From Roseococcus sp. SYP-B2431 (GTDB taxonomy: Bacteria; Pseudomonadota; Alphaproteobacteria; Acetobacterales; Acetobacteraceae): a stretch of 64,000 bases of DNA. Below, piece after piece: positions 18,261 through 28,593 of this stretch (position 1 is its first letter; each line of letters opens with the position of its first letter). A model generated the notes under the pieces. It saw only the letters and a program-made list of their open reading frames with translations, did not search any database and was not told the DNA's origin. The DNA lies in contig NZ_SJXD01000029.1 in the NCBI RefSeq assembly GCF_004336745.1, positions 124,001-188,000 on the forward strand, read 5' to 3'. Position numbers and translations under genes: made by a program.

Positions 18261-18917
18261 TCAGCCCTGGGCGATGGCCGAGCCGTCCTCCTGCAACAGC
18301 TTCCCGCCCTCGACCACCAGCATGAGATGAAGGTCGGGCAGGATGTTGAAGCTGCGCGAGGTGACGAGGATGCCGCGGTCCTCGTTGTCCTCGACCTGGA
18401 TGCGGTAGCCGGCGCCCACGGCCGGGGTGGGCAGCGTCGTCGTCGCGTAGCCCTGGTCGACCGGCACGGTCTTCACCGGCGGGATCACCTGGTTCTGGGC
18501 GTTGCGCAGGGTGACGTTGACCGACGCGATCGGCCCGATCACCTGCGCCTGGACCGGAATGGCCGCGCCCATGATCACCCCCGCCACCAGCGGGGCCAGG
18601 ATGATGGTGGCGACCACGGCGCCCGCGGCCTGCACCATGCGGAGGGTCTGGGCGACGGTACGGGTCAGGGCGATGGGCGTCACCGCGCCGTCGAGCGTGA
18701 CGCCGGGGCCGATGCCGACATTGCTGCGGACCGGCAGGATCGCGACGGAATCGGAGGACTGCACGATCATCACGTCGCCGGCCTGCAGACGCGCGGCGGC
18801 CGCGGCGAAGTAGCCGGGCGTGACGATCGCCGCCTTGAGGTCCGCGCTGCGATAGTGCCAGAGGTTGAAGCGGGCGGTCTGGATCAGCGGCATGAGATCC
18901 GTCGCGATGAAGGACAT
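18261..18917 (-). CDS. Hypothetical protein, first gene of the tail-spike module
   Basis: 218-residue protein of unknown function. The N-terminal 90 residues contain PGYFAAAAARLQAGDVMIVQSSD. A strongly hydrophobic stretch (about 96-125, AGAVVATIILAPLVAGVIMGAAIPV) follows, then a beta-rich C-terminal half with ITLRN-like and VPVDQGYATTTLPTP segments. It is 102 bp upstream of the spike gene on the same strand and behind a good promoter, so it is probably transcribed with it. Proteins with this start often sit beside spike-type beta-helix genes, but I cannot name the family. Confidence 0.55.
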   Translation of the reverse strand: MSFIATDLMPLIQTARFNLWHYRSADLKAAIVTPGYFAAAAARLQAGDVMIVQSSDSVAILPVRSNVGIGPGVTLDGAVTPIALTRTVAQTLRMVQAAGAVVATIILAPLVAGVIMGAAIPVQAQVIGPIASVNVTLRNAQNQVIPPVKTVPVDQGYATTTLPTPAVGAGYRIQVEDNEDRGILVTSRSFNILPDLHLMLVVEGGKLLQEDGSAIAQG

Positions 18918-19036
18918 GGGCGTGCGTCTCCTGGGCCGCGCGGGATTGCGGGCAGAGCGGGAAGGGGCATTCGGGATGGGTGGCCGGCGGGGAGCGCTCG
19001 GAAAGCGATGGACGCAATTCGCCCCTTGGCCCGGTC

Positions 19037-19065
19037 CTTCTATTTGAACAAAACAAGAACGTCAA
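19037..19065 (-). promoter_or_regulatory. Sigma-70-like promoter for the tail-spike module
   Basis: On the minus strand, TTGACG (19060-19065) and TAGAAG (19037-19042) are separated by exactly 17 bases inside an AT-rich pocket that stands out in this GC-rich DNA. The predicted transcript would start near 19030, about 110 bases before the gene at 18917. The same pocket may also serve the divergent ABC operon on the plus strand. Confidence 0.45.
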
Positions 19066-19147
19066 GGAAATACAGGGCACGCATCCGATATTGTGAAACG
19101 GCCCGTCCTGCCGCATAGCCGAAGGGACGCGCCTCCGGAGAACGCCC

Positions 19148-20236
19148 ATGCGCCGCCTGCTGCTGAGCCTCGCGCTGCTTGCCCTGCCTTTGCTCGCGAG
19201 GGCACAGCAGCCGGTGCTGAACATCTACAACTGGGCGGACTACATCGATCCCTATGCGATCGAGCGGTTCCAGCGCGAGACGGGCATCCGCGTCCGCTAC
19301 GACGTCTACGACACGCTGGAGACGCTGGAGGGCAAGCTCTCCGCGGGCCGCTCGGGCTACGACATCGTGGTGCCGACCAGCGAGCCCGCCTTCAACCGCC
19401 TGGTGCGCGCCGGCGCGCTGCGTCCGCTGGACCTGGCGCGCATCCCGAATGCGTCGAATCTCGATCCCGCGCTCATGGCGCGCGTCGCGGGCGTGGATCC
19501 GGGCAATCGGCACGGCGTCATCTATCTTTGGGGCACGGTGGGTCTCGGCATGAACGCGGCGCGCATCCGCGAGGTCGCGCCCGATGCGCCCATGGACAGC
19601 CTGCAGCTGTTGCTGAACCCGGAGCATGCGCGTCGCGTGGCGCGCTGCGGCATCGCGGTGATGGACAGCGCGATCGACGTGCTGCCTTCGGTGCTGCGGC
19701 ATGTCGGCGCCGACCCGAACAGCACGGCGCAGGCCGATCTCGACAGGGCCCTGCAGGCCCTGCTGGCGATCCGGCCCCATCTGCGTTCCATCCCCTCGCC
19801 GCCGGCGATCATCGACGCGCTGGCCCAGGGGGAGATTTGCCTCGCCTTCTCCTATTCGGGCGACGTGATCCAGTCCGCGGCCCGGGCGCGCGAGGCGCGG
19901 CGGCCGCATGAGGTGAGCTACGTGATGCCGAGCGAGGGCGCGCAGCTCTGGTTCGACATGGTCGCGATCCCGGCCGATGCGCCGAATACCGAGGCGGCCC
20001 ACGCCTTCATCAACTTCCTGCTGCAGCCGGATGTGATGGCCGGCATCACCCGCCAGGTGCGCTACCCCAACGCGGTGCCCGCCTCGCGCGCGCTGCTGCC
20101 GCCGGAGATCCAGAACGACCGGAGCGTGTTTCCCGATCCGGGCGCGCTGGCGCGCAGCTTCGTCGCGGGCACGCCGGCCCAGGCAGGCGAGCGGGCGCGG
20201 GCCCGGCTCTGGGCACGGTTCAAGGCGGGCCGGTGA
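19148..20236 (+). CDS. potF: Polyamine ABC transporter substrate-binding protein (PotD/PotF-like)
   Basis: 362-residue periplasmic protein with the signal peptide MRRLLLSLALLALPLLARAQ. It has the family opening VLNIYNWADYIDPYAIERF and the typical ETGIRVRYDVYDTLETLEGKL, YDIVVPTS and WGTVGLGMNAARI. It probably delivers putrescine or spermidine to the permease pair downstream. A GGAG site precedes the ATG. The whole importer (binding protein, ATPase, two permeases) is one tight operon. Ligand assignment is from family resemblance only. Confidence 0.88.
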   Translation: MRRLLLSLALLALPLLARAQQPVLNIYNWADYIDPYAIERFQRETGIRVRYDVYDTLETLEGKLSAGRSGYDIVVPTSEPAFNRLVRAGALRPLDLARIPNASNLDPALMARVAGVDPGNRHGVIYLWGTVGLGMNAARIREVAPDAPMDSLQLLLNPEHARRVARCGIAVMDSAIDVLPSVLRHVGADPNSTAQADLDRALQALLAIRPHLRSIPSPPAIIDALAQGEICLAFSYSGDVIQSAARAREARRPHEVSYVMPSEGAQLWFDMVAIPADAPNTEAAHAFINFLLQPDVMAGITRQVRYPNAVPASRALLPPEIQNDRSVFPDPGALARSFVAGTPAQAGERARARLWARFKAGR

Positions 20237-20246
20237 GGCCCTTCGC

Positions 20247-21245
20247 TTGACCCTGCTCGCCCTGGAGAGCGTGACGAAGCGCTTCGGCGCGGTGGCCGCG
20301 CTCGACGCGCTGTCGCTGGAGATCGGCGCGGGGGAGTTCTTCGCCCTGCTCGGCGGCTCGGGCTCGGGAAAGTCCACCCTGCTGCGCGCCGTCGCGGGCT
20401 TCGAGCTTCCGGATGCGGGGCGCGTGCTGCTGCGCGGCCAGGACATCTCGCGCCAGCCGCCGCCCGCCCGCGACGTGGCGATGATGTTCCAGTCCTATGC
20501 GCTGTTCCCGCATCTCAGCGTCGCCGACAACATCGCGTATGGCCTGCGCCGGGCGGGCGAGGGCCGGGCGGCCATCGCCGCGCGCGTGGCGGAGCTGGTG
20601 GCGCTGCTCGCCCTCGGCGGGATGGAGGCGCGCCGCCCGCGGCAGCTCTCGGGCGGGCAGCAGCAGCGCGTGGCGCTGGCCCGCGCGCTGGCCCGGCGCC
20701 CCTCGCTGATCCTGCTGGACGAGCCGCTCGCCGCGCTGGATTCCGGGCTGCGCGAGCGCACCGGGCTGGAGCTGCGCGCGCTGCAGCGACGGCTCGGCGC
20801 CAGCTTCGTGATGGTGACGCACGACCAGGCCGAGGCGCTGGCGCTGGCCGACCGCGTCGCGGTGCTGGAGCAGGGCCGCATCGCCCAGGTCGCGTCGCCG
20901 CGCGAGCTCTACGATCGCCCGGCGACGCGCTCCGTCGCGCGCTTCCTGGGGGCCGCCAACGTGCTGGAGGCCGGAACGCTGCCGCTCGGCGCCGAGGTCG
21001 CGGCGCCCGCCTATGCGCTGCGCCCCGAGCGGATCCGACTCGTGGACGCGCTCCCGGCGATCAACGGCACCCCGGCCACCGTCGCCGATCTCGCCTTTCG
21101 CGGCGGCGACGCGCTGCTGCTCGCGCAGGTCGCGGGCGGTCCGCTGCTGCGCGTGGTGCTGCCGGCCGGCGCGGCGCTTCCGGAGGCCGGGGCCGCCATC
21201 CTCCTCGCCTGGGACGCCGCCGCCCTGGCGCCGCTCGCCGCATGA
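20247..21245 (+). CDS. potA: Polyamine-type ABC transporter ATP-binding protein
   Basis: 332-residue ATPase. It contains Walker A GGSGSGKST, the Q-loop FQSYALFPHLSV, signature LSGGQQQR, Walker B LILLDEP and the switch His in VMVTHDQAEAL. The C terminus is a TOBE-type regulatory domain. The start is a TTG at 20247, 10 bp after the binding-protein gene. The stop overlaps the ATG of the first permease. It energises uptake through the two downstream permeases. Confidence 0.93.
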   Translation: MTLLALESVTKRFGAVAALDALSLEIGAGEFFALLGGSGSGKSTLLRAVAGFELPDAGRVLLRGQDISRQPPPARDVAMMFQSYALFPHLSVADNIAYGLRRAGEGRAAIAARVAELVALLALGGMEARRPRQLSGGQQQRVALARALARRPSLILLDEPLAALDSGLRERTGLELRALQRRLGASFVMVTHDQAEALALADRVAVLEQGRIAQVASPRELYDRPATRSVARFLGAANVLEAGTLPLGAEVAAPAYALRPERIRLVDALPAINGTPATVADLAFRGGDALLLAQVAGGPLLRVVLPAGAALPEAGAAILLAWDAAALAPLAA

Positions 21246-22078
21246 CGCGCGGGGTGGCCTGGCTGGCGCTGCTGGCGCTGGTCGCGGCGCCGCTGGCCAT
21301 CGTGATCGGCATGAGCTTCAGCACGCCCGATGCGGGCGTCCCGCCCGTGGTCCCGCCCCTCGGCCGCGCCGGGTGGCAAGGCAGCTGGGACTCCTGGGCC
21401 CTCATCTTCGCCGACACCTTTTACCTCGACACCCTCCTGCGCTCGCTGCGGCTGGCCGCGGTGACGGCAGGGCTCTGCCTGCTTCTGGGCTTCGCCATGG
21501 CGTTGGGCATCGCCAGCGCCCGGCCCGCCTGGCAGCCGGCGCTGCTGGCCCTGGTGCTGCTGCCCTTCTGGACCGGCTTCGTGCTGCGGCTCACCGCCTG
21601 GGTCGGGCTGTTGCGGGACCATGGCTGGATCAACGCCATGCTGCTGCGGCTGGGCGTGATCGCCGAGCCCCTGCCGCTGCTCTACAGCGACGGCGCGCTG
21701 CTGGCCGGCATGGTGCATTCCTACCTGCCCTTCGCCGTGCTGCCGCTGGCGGCCGCGCTGGCCAGGCGGGACCTCGCCGTCGAGGAGGCCGCCGCCGACC
21801 TCGGCGCCCGGCCGATGACGGTCTTCCTCACCGTCACCCTGCCGCTCGCGGCGCCGGCGGCGGCGGCGGCCTTCCTGCTCGTCTTCATCCCGGCGGCCGG
21901 CGAGGTGGTGATCCCTGAGATGCTCGGCGCGCCGGATTCCATGCTCATCGGCCGCGCCATCTGGGGCGAGTTCTTCCAGACCCGCGACTGGCCCACGGCC
22001 GCCGCGCTTTCGACCGCCCTGCTGGCGCTGCTGCTGGTCCCGATCGCCCTTTACCAGCGGCTCTCGGTGCTGAAGTGA
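21242..22078 (+). CDS. potB: ABC transporter permease (PotB/PotH-like)
   Basis: 278-residue membrane protein with about six hydrophobic segments and the EAA-type loop that contacts the ATPase (VEEAAADLGARPMTVFLTVTLPL). It overlaps the ATPase gene by ATGA and the next permease by GTGA, so the three proteins are translationally coupled. The large periplasmic loop after the first segment is typical of PotB/PotH. Confidence 0.9.
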   Translation: MTRGVAWLALLALVAAPLAIVIGMSFSTPDAGVPPVVPPLGRAGWQGSWDSWALIFADTFYLDTLLRSLRLAAVTAGLCLLLGFAMALGIASARPAWQPALLALVLLPFWTGFVLRLTAWVGLLRDHGWINAMLLRLGVIAEPLPLLYSDGALLAGMVHSYLPFAVLPLAAALARRDLAVEEAAADLGARPMTVFLTVTLPLAAPAAAAAFLLVFIPAAGEVVIPEMLGAPDSMLIGRAIWGEFFQTRDWPTAAALSTALLALLLVPIALYQRLSVLK

Positions 22079-22851
22079 GACGGGTGCTCCTCGTCCTCGG
22101 CCTTGCCTTCCTCTGGGCGCCGGTCCTGCTCCTGGCCGGCTATGCCTTTTCCGACAGCCGGGTCCCCTTCGAATGGGGCGGCTTCTCCCTCCGCTGGTTC
22201 ACCGCCCTGGCGAACAACGCGCGGATCCTGGACGCCGCCTGGCTCTCGCTGCGCATCGGCGCCGCCGCGGCCAGCCTCGCCACCCTGCTGGGAATGGCGC
22301 TGGGCTGGGTGCTGGCGCGGCACGGCCCCTTCGCCGGGAGGCCGGTCTTCGGCGCCCTGGCCGGGGCACCGCTGGTGCTGCCCGAGGTGGTGACGGGCCT
22401 GTCCCTGCTGCTGCTCTTCGTCGGCCTGCAGGCGCTCACCGGCTGGCCGGCGCAGCGCGGCGCGGTCACGGTCTGGCTGGCCCATTCCGCGCTGGGCATG
22501 GCCTATGTGGCCGTGCTGGTCCAGGCGCGGCTGGCCGGCCTCGATCCCGCCCTGGAGGAGGCTGCCGCCGACCTAGGCGCATCGCCCTTCGCCGTCTTCC
22601 GCACCGTGACGCTGCCGCTGATCGCGCCGAGCCTCGCGGCCGGCTGGCTGCTGGCCTTCACCCTCTCGCTGGACGACGTGGTGCTGGCGAGCTTCGTCTC
22701 CGGTCCCGGCGCCACCACCCTGCCGGTCTACCTCTTCTCCCAGCTCCGCCTCGGCATGACGCCCGAGGCCAATGCGCTGGCCGCGGTCTTCCTCGTCGTC
22801 GGGGCGGTGCTGAGCGCGATTGCATGGGTGTTCCGCCGCCGAGCGGGTTGA
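22075..22851 (+). CDS. potC: ABC transporter permease (PotC/PotI-like)
   Basis: 258-residue membrane protein with about six hydrophobic segments. It carries the EAA loop LEEAAADLGASPFAVFRTVTLPL and the following conserved SLDDVVLASFVSGPGATTLPVYLFS, characteristic of PotC/PotI permeases. The start is the GTG at 22075 overlapping the preceding stop. It is the last gene of the polyamine-type importer operon. Confidence 0.92.
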   Translation: MRRVLLVLGLAFLWAPVLLLAGYAFSDSRVPFEWGGFSLRWFTALANNARILDAAWLSLRIGAAAASLATLLGMALGWVLARHGPFAGRPVFGALAGAPLVLPEVVTGLSLLLLFVGLQALTGWPAQRGAVTVWLAHSALGMAYVAVLVQARLAGLDPALEEAAADLGASPFAVFRTVTLPLIAPSLAAGWLLAFTLSLDDVVLASFVSGPGATTLPVYLFSQLRLGMTPEANALAAVFLVVGAVLSAIAWVFRRRAG

Positions 22852-24120
<1,269 letters not shown>

Positions 24121-24454
24121 GGGGGGCGGCCTTCGTCCACCGCGACGGCCGGGCCGACCGATCGCCCGATTCGCCACTCGGGCGCGGGTTCGCCCCTCGC
24201 TGAAGGGGCGCCTCCGCCCGGCCTTGCGGAAGCGGATGGGCGCGCCGTGGAGGGCGGGGCGGGCTTCGGCCGGCCCAGGAGAACCCGCCGCGAGCCCGAC
24301 CCCCGCGCCTGGTGCAGGGCCATCCCCCGCGTCACGGCTTGCAAATTCCGGCGGGAGGGGGCATCTCCCCGCCCACTGGACATATTCTGACCGTAAGAGA
24401 TGGGGCAGGCGGCACCGAGAGGGGCTGTCCTGCCTTGCCGCATGGAGGCCTAAC
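24121..24454 (+). other. Noncoding stretch before fusA
   Basis: 334 bp without a gene. A long open frame enters fusA from here but has no family resemblance. An AT-richer pocket at 24378-24400 contains TATTCT (24383-24388), which could be a -10 element for fusA, but no matching -35 is convincing. A GC-rich imperfect inverted repeat at about 24349-24374 may form structure in the leader. I see no riboswitch or RNA gene. Confidence 0.5.
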
Positions 24455-26536
24455 GTGGCTCACACACCGCTCGAGAAGATTCGCAATATCGGCATCACCG
24501 CGCATATCGACGCGGGCAAGACGACGACGACCGAGCGCATCCTCTACTACACCGGCAAGAGCCATAAGATCGGTGAGGTCCATGACGGCAACACCACCAC
24601 CGACTACATGGAGCAGGAGCGCGAGCGCGGCATCACGATCACCTCCGCGGCCGTGACCGCCGAGTGGAACGGCTACCGCATCAACGTCATCGACACCCCG
24701 GGCCACATCGACTTCAACATCGAGGTGAACCGGTCGCTGCGCGTGCTGGACGGCGCCATCTTCGTGATCGAGGGCGTGGCCGGCGTGCAGCCGCAGTCCG
24801 AGACCAACTGGCGCCTGGCCGACCGCTACAACGTGCCGCGCATCATCTACGTCAACAAGCTCGACCGCACCGGCGCCGATTTCTTCAAGGCCGCGGCCAC
24901 GCTGACCGAGAAGCTCGGCATCAACTGGGTCGCGCTGCAGATCCCGGTCGGCATCGAGGACAGCCTCAAGGGCATCGTCGACCTGGTCGAGATGAAGGCC
25001 CTGATCTGGGAAGGCGACGAGCTCGGCGCCAAGTTCAACGTGGTCGAGATTCCGGCCGACCTCGCCGACACGGCGGCCGAGTACCGCCAGAAGCTTCTCG
25101 ACATCGCCGTCGGCATCGACGAGACGGCCATGGAGGAATACTTCGAGAAGGGCGATGTCTCGGTCGAGACCCTGAAGCGCTGCATCAAGAAGGGCACGAT
25201 CTCGGGCGAGTTCCGCCCGGTGCTCTGCGGCTCGTCCTTCAAGAACAAGGGCGTGCAGCCCCTTCTCGACGCCGTCGTCGACTACCTGCCGAGCCCGATG
25301 GACGTCGAGGGCATCAAGGTCGCCCCCGAGGAAGGCCAGGACGAGACGGCCGAGCGCCGCATCATCCCCGTCAAGATGGACGGCCCCTTCGCCGGCCTCG
25401 CCTTCAAGATCATCAACGACAAGTACGGCAACCTGACCTTCGTGCGCGTCTATTCGGGCGTCCTGCGCCAGGGCGACATGGTCATGAACACGACCAAGGG
25501 CCATCGCGAGCGCATCGGCCGCATGTTCCAGATGCACGCCGACAAGCGTGAGGAGATCAAGGAAGTCGTCGCCGGCGACATCGCCGCCTTCGTCGGCCTG
25601 AAGGACACGGGCACGGGCGACACGCTGGCCTCCGCCGAGGATCCGGTGGTGCTCGAGCGCATGGCCTTCCCGGTGCCCGTCATCGACATCTCGGTCGAGC
25701 CGAAGACCAAGGAAGCCGTCGAGAAGATGACGATCGGCCTACAGAAGCTGGCGGGCGAGGATCCCTCGCTGCGCGTGAAGACCGATCAGGAGACCGGCCA
25801 GACCATTCTGTCGGGCATGGGCGAGCTGCATCTCGACATCATCGTGGACCGTCTGCGCCGCGAGTATAACGTCGACTGCAATATCGGCGCGCCGCAGGTC
25901 GCCTATCGCGAGACGATCACCAAGCCGCACACCGAGACCTACACCCACAAGAAGCAGTCGGGCGGTTCGGGCCAGTACGCCGAGGTGAAGATCACCTTCG
26001 AGCCGTTGGAGCGGAACAAGGGCATCGAGTTCGTGAACGCGATCGTCGGTGGTTCGGTGCCGAAGGAGTACATTCCCGCGGTCGACAAGGGCATCAAGGT
26101 GCAGGCCGATACGGGCGTGCTCGCGGGCTTCCCCACGGTAGACTTCAAGTTCAGCCTGGTGGACGGCAAGTACCACGACGTCGACTCGTCGGCCCTGGCC
26201 TTCGAGATCGCCGGCAAGGCCTGCTTCCGCGAGGGCATGAAGAAGGCCGGCCCGGTCATCCTGGAGCCGATCATGGACGTGGAGGTGACCACCCCGCAGG
26301 ACCATGTCGGCGACGTCGTGGGCGATCTCAACCGCCGCCGCGGCGTGATCCAGAACCAGGACATGGCCGGCACCTCGGTCATCGTCCGGGCGCATGTGCC
26401 GCTGAAGGAGATGTTCGGCTACATCTCCAACCTGCGTGGCATGACGAAGGGGCGTGCCTCCTTCTCCATGCAGTTCCACCACTATGATCCCGTGCCGCGC
26501 AACGTGGCCGACGAGATCATGAAGGCCGCGGGCTGA
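24455..26536 (+). CDS. fusA: Translation elongation factor G
   Basis: 693-residue GTPase that drives ribosomal translocation. G1 AHIDAGKT (16-23), the switch region RERGITI, G3 DTPGHID and G4 NKLD are all present, followed by domains II-V through the end [20 protein letters not shown]. The start is a GTG at 24455, preceded by GGAGG; longer frames upstream have no similarity. It is not beside rpsL, rpsG or tuf, the usual str operon partners. A strong terminator follows. It could be the only EF-G or a second copy. Confidence 0.95.
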   Translation: MAHTPLEKIRNIGITAHIDAGKTTTTERILYYTGKSHKIGEVHDGNTTTDYMEQERERGITITSAAVTAEWNGYRINVIDTPGHIDFNIEVNRSLRVLDGAIFVIEGVAGVQPQSETNWRLADRYNVPRIIYVNKLDRTGADFFKAAATLTEKLGINWVALQIPVGIEDSLKGIVDLVEMKALIWEGDELGAKFNVVEIPADLADTAAEYRQKLLDIAVGIDETAMEEYFEKGDVSVETLKRCIKKGTISGEFRPVLCGSSFKNKGVQPLLDAVVDYLPSPMDVEGIKVAPEEGQDETAERRIIPVKMDGPFAGLAFKIINDKYGNLTFVRVYSGVLRQGDMVMNTTKGHRERIGRMFQMHADKREEIKEVVAGDIAAFVGLKDTGTGDTLASAEDPVVLERMAFPVPVIDISVEPKTKEAVEKMTIGLQKLAGEDPSLRVKTDQETGQTILSGMGELHLDIIVDRLRREYNVDCNIGAPQVAYRETITKPHTETYTHKKQSGGSGQYAEVKITFEPLERNKGIEFVNAIVGGSVPKEYIPAVDKGIKVQADTGVLAGFPTVDFKFSLVDGKYHDVDSSALAFEIAGKACFREGMKKAGPVILEPIMDVEVTTPQDHVGDVVGDLNRRRGVIQNQDMAGTSVIVRAHVPLKEMFGYISNLRGMTKGRASFSMQFHHYDPVPRNVADEIMKAAG

Positions 26537-26552
26537 GCCTTCCAAGTCCCTG

Positions 26553-26589
26553 AAGAGGGCGGGCCGGGGAAACCTGGCCCGCCCTTTTT
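26553..26589 (+). terminator. Rho-independent terminator of fusA
   Basis: A 12-bp stem (26557-26568 with 26573-26584, one G-T pair) closed by a GAAA tetraloop and followed by TTTTT. AAGA on the 5' side can pair with the T-run. It lies 20 bp after the fusA stop. Confidence 0.9.
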
Positions 26590-26690
26590 ATGTTCTCCTG
26601 GGCGACGCGATCGCCGTCCGCGATCCGCGTGGCTATCGAGCCGAACCCCCGGCGGCGCGCCGAGCGGGTGGTCGGCGGCGCCTCGCCTGA

Positions 26691-27140
26691 TCAGCGCTTC
26701 AGGAAATGCGTCGCGACCATCTCGATGACGGGCCTCTGGTCCGCGATCCGCGTGCCCGTGTAGCGGATGATCGCCACGCCGAGCTCCGGCCTGGACCTGG
26801 ACGGCGTCAGCCTCTCCACCTGCCCGGTGACGGCCACCGTCTCGTCCGGCCGGAGCGGAGCGGGCCATTTCGTGTCGATCTGGCTGCCGCCCAAGCTCAC
26901 CGCGCGGAACAGCCCACTGCCCATGATCAGCCCGAAGCAGCAGCCCATGGTGTGCAGCCCGCTCGCCACCAGCCCGCCGAAGAGCGGCGCGGCCCTGGCG
27001 GCCTCGGGATCCAGGTGGAAGGGCTGCGGGTCGTATTTGGACGCATAGGCGATGATCTCGTCCTGGCTCAGCGCGAAGGAGCCGAAGGCGAAGCCCTGGT
27101 CGGGGGAGAGCTCGTCGAAGGAATTCAGCGGCGTCAGCAT
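26691..27140 (-). CDS. MaoC family (R)-hydratase-like protein
   Basis: 149-residue hot-dog fold protein. The hydratase pattern is visible: FALSQDEIIAYASKYDPQPFHLDPEAA (catalytic Asp and His), then LFGGLVASGLHTMGCCFGLIM. Family members hydrate enoyl-CoA thioesters in fatty acid or branched-chain pathways; the substrate here is unknown. The ATG at 27140 overlaps the stop of the upstream DUF445 gene by one base (TGATG), so they are co-transcribed. The longer frame to 27527 is out of frame with DUF445 and is not used. Confidence 0.88.
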   Translation of the reverse strand: MLTPLNSFDELSPDQGFAFGSFALSQDEIIAYASKYDPQPFHLDPEAARAAPLFGGLVASGLHTMGCCFGLIMGSGLFRAVSLGGSQIDTKWPAPLRPDETVAVTGQVERLTPSRSRPELGVAIIRYTGTRIADQRPVIEMVATHFLKR

Positions 27141-28417
27141 CAGTGGACCACCCTTCCTTCGGCCAGCCAGAAGATCAGCAAATAGAGCGCGCCGCCGGCG
27201 AGAAAGCCCACCACGGTCCCGTTGATCCGCACGTATTGCAGATCCTTGCCGACACGGAGCTCGATCTTCTCCGTCACCTCGGCGGTGTCCCAGCCCTTCA
27301 CCACGCCCGCGATGAACTCGGCGAGCCGCGATTGGGCGGAGGGCACGAGCGTCGCGAAGGCCCCCTCGACGGCGCCGTTGAGCCGGGCTCGGGCGGCCTC
27401 GTCCTCGGCGAGGAAGGTGCCGGTGTTCACCAGCGCGGCCCCGATCAGGGCGATGGTGCGGCCTTCCGGGTTCGCCGCATCCGCGACGACCGCCTCGCGC
27501 AGCCGGGCCCAGATGTCGCCCAGCCATTCCGCCACCGCCGGATGGGACAGCGCGGAACGGATTGCCCGCCCCATGGCGGCGGCGCGCTCGGGTTCGTTCT
27601 CCAGCCGGGCGATCTCGGCCTCGATCCAGGCCTCGAAGGCGAGGCGGAGGTCGGACTCGCCGGGCTCCACCTTCTCCAGCTCGGCGTTCAGGACGGCGAG
27701 CACTTTGTCGGCCACATAGGCGCCGGCGGCCCAGCCCATGAGCTTGCCGCCCTGCTCGCGGACGCGGCGCTTGATGGCGTCCCGCAACTCCTCCTGCTTG
27801 GCGGCGAGCACGATCTTGAGCTGCGCCAGCGCCAGGTCGAACACCGCCTGGTGCTGCCCGCCGGCCATGAGCGCCCGCAGCGCCCGCGCGACCACCAGCG
27901 CCGCAGCCGGTCCACCCGCCAGGCGGGGCAGCAGCCGCCCGGTGAGCCGCAGCGCCCGCCCGTCCTCCAGCGTCCGCAGCAGCCGGGGCACCGCGGCCGC
28001 CAGCGCCTGGGCCGCCGGCCGCGAGGTTTTCGGATCGGCCAGGAAGCCCGCCAGGATGCTGGCGATGTCGAGCCGCGCGATCACCCGGCGCAGCTCCGCC
28101 TCGGTGAAGACGTGGTTGGCTACGAAACGCCCGAGCCCCTGGCCCAGACGCTCCTTCTGCCGCGGAATGATGGCCGTGTGCGGGATCGGCAGTCCCAGGG
28201 GCCGGCGAAACAGCGCCGTCACCGCGAACCAGTCGGCGAGCCCGCCCACCACACCGGCCTTGGCCGAGGCGGCGAGCAGATCCGTCCAGAAATTGGGGGG
28301 CAGGCGATAGGCCAGGAGGGTGAGCCCCGCCATGACCACCAGCAGGAAGGTCGCGATGGCGCGGTGGCGCGCCAGGGCCGACCGCAACGCGTCGTCGGGA
28401 TTGGGCATGGGCGCCAT
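27140..28417 (-). CDS. DUF445 family membrane protein
   Basis: 425-residue protein with hydrophobic segments at the N terminus (about 20-45) and the C terminus (about 400-420). The conserved DUF445 opening is WTDLLAASAKAGVVGGLADWFAVTALFRRPLGLPIPHTAIIPRQKERLG. The middle is long and helical. The terminal block YVRINGTVVGFLAGGALYLLIFW is also typical. Its function is not established. It is divergent from the zinc-uptake operon; the Zur-like palindrome lies 42 bp from its start codon. Confidence 0.88.
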   Translation of the reverse strand: MAPMPNPDDALRSALARHRAIATFLLVVMAGLTLLAYRLPPNFWTDLLAASAKAGVVGGLADWFAVTALFRRPLGLPIPHTAIIPRQKERLGQGLGRFVANHVFTEAELRRVIARLDIASILAGFLADPKTSRPAAQALAAAVPRLLRTLEDGRALRLTGRLLPRLAGGPAAALVVARALRALMAGGQHQAVFDLALAQLKIVLAAKQEELRDAIKRRVREQGGKLMGWAAGAYVADKVLAVLNAELEKVEPGESDLRLAFEAWIEAEIARLENEPERAAAMGRAIRSALSHPAVAEWLGDIWARLREAVVADAANPEGRTIALIGAALVNTGTFLAEDEAARARLNGAVEGAFATLVPSAQSRLAEFIAGVVKGWDTAEVTEKIELRVGKDLQYVRINGTVVGFLAGGALYLLIFWLAEGRVVH

Positions 28418-28458
28418 CCTATCGCGGACCCGACTTGCTTGGCGACCTGGGGCTGCCC

Positions 28459-28475
28459 ATGTTATGGGATAACAT
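28459..28475 (+). promoter_or_regulatory. Zur operator (perfect palindrome)
   Basis: ATGTTAT GGG ATAACAT is a perfect 7+3+7 palindrome in a GC-rich setting. It matches the core of proteobacterial Zur boxes, sits directly before a zinc-type ABC operon, and overlaps the likely -10 region (a TTGCTT at 28435-28440 could be the -35). Repression when zinc is sufficient is inferred. It could also affect the divergent DUF445 gene. Confidence 0.8.
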
Positions 28476-28476
28476 C

Positions 28477-28593
28477 ATGTCGCCCTGGACCCATCCCCTC
28501 GACCTGGCGAGCGGCAGCTCGGCGCGGGTCGTCCTGGCTGCCGCGCTGCTGGCGGTGCTGTGGTCGGCCATCGCCTGGGCGCTGGCGGCATGA
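28477..28593 (+). CDS. 38-residue membrane mini-ORF in front of znuC
   Basis: A short frame that starts ATG one base after the Zur palindrome and ends with a TGA overlapping the ATG of znuC (ATGA). The product has a polar start (MSPWTHPLDLASGSSAR) and one hydrophobic segment (VVLAAALLAVLWSAIAWALAA). The only ribosome-site-like bases (GGGA) lie inside the operator, so the message may be nearly leaderless. It may couple translation into znuC, encode a tiny accessory subunit, or both. No family is known to me. Confidence 0.55.
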   Translation: MSPWTHPLDLASGSSARVVLAAALLAVLWSAIAWALAA

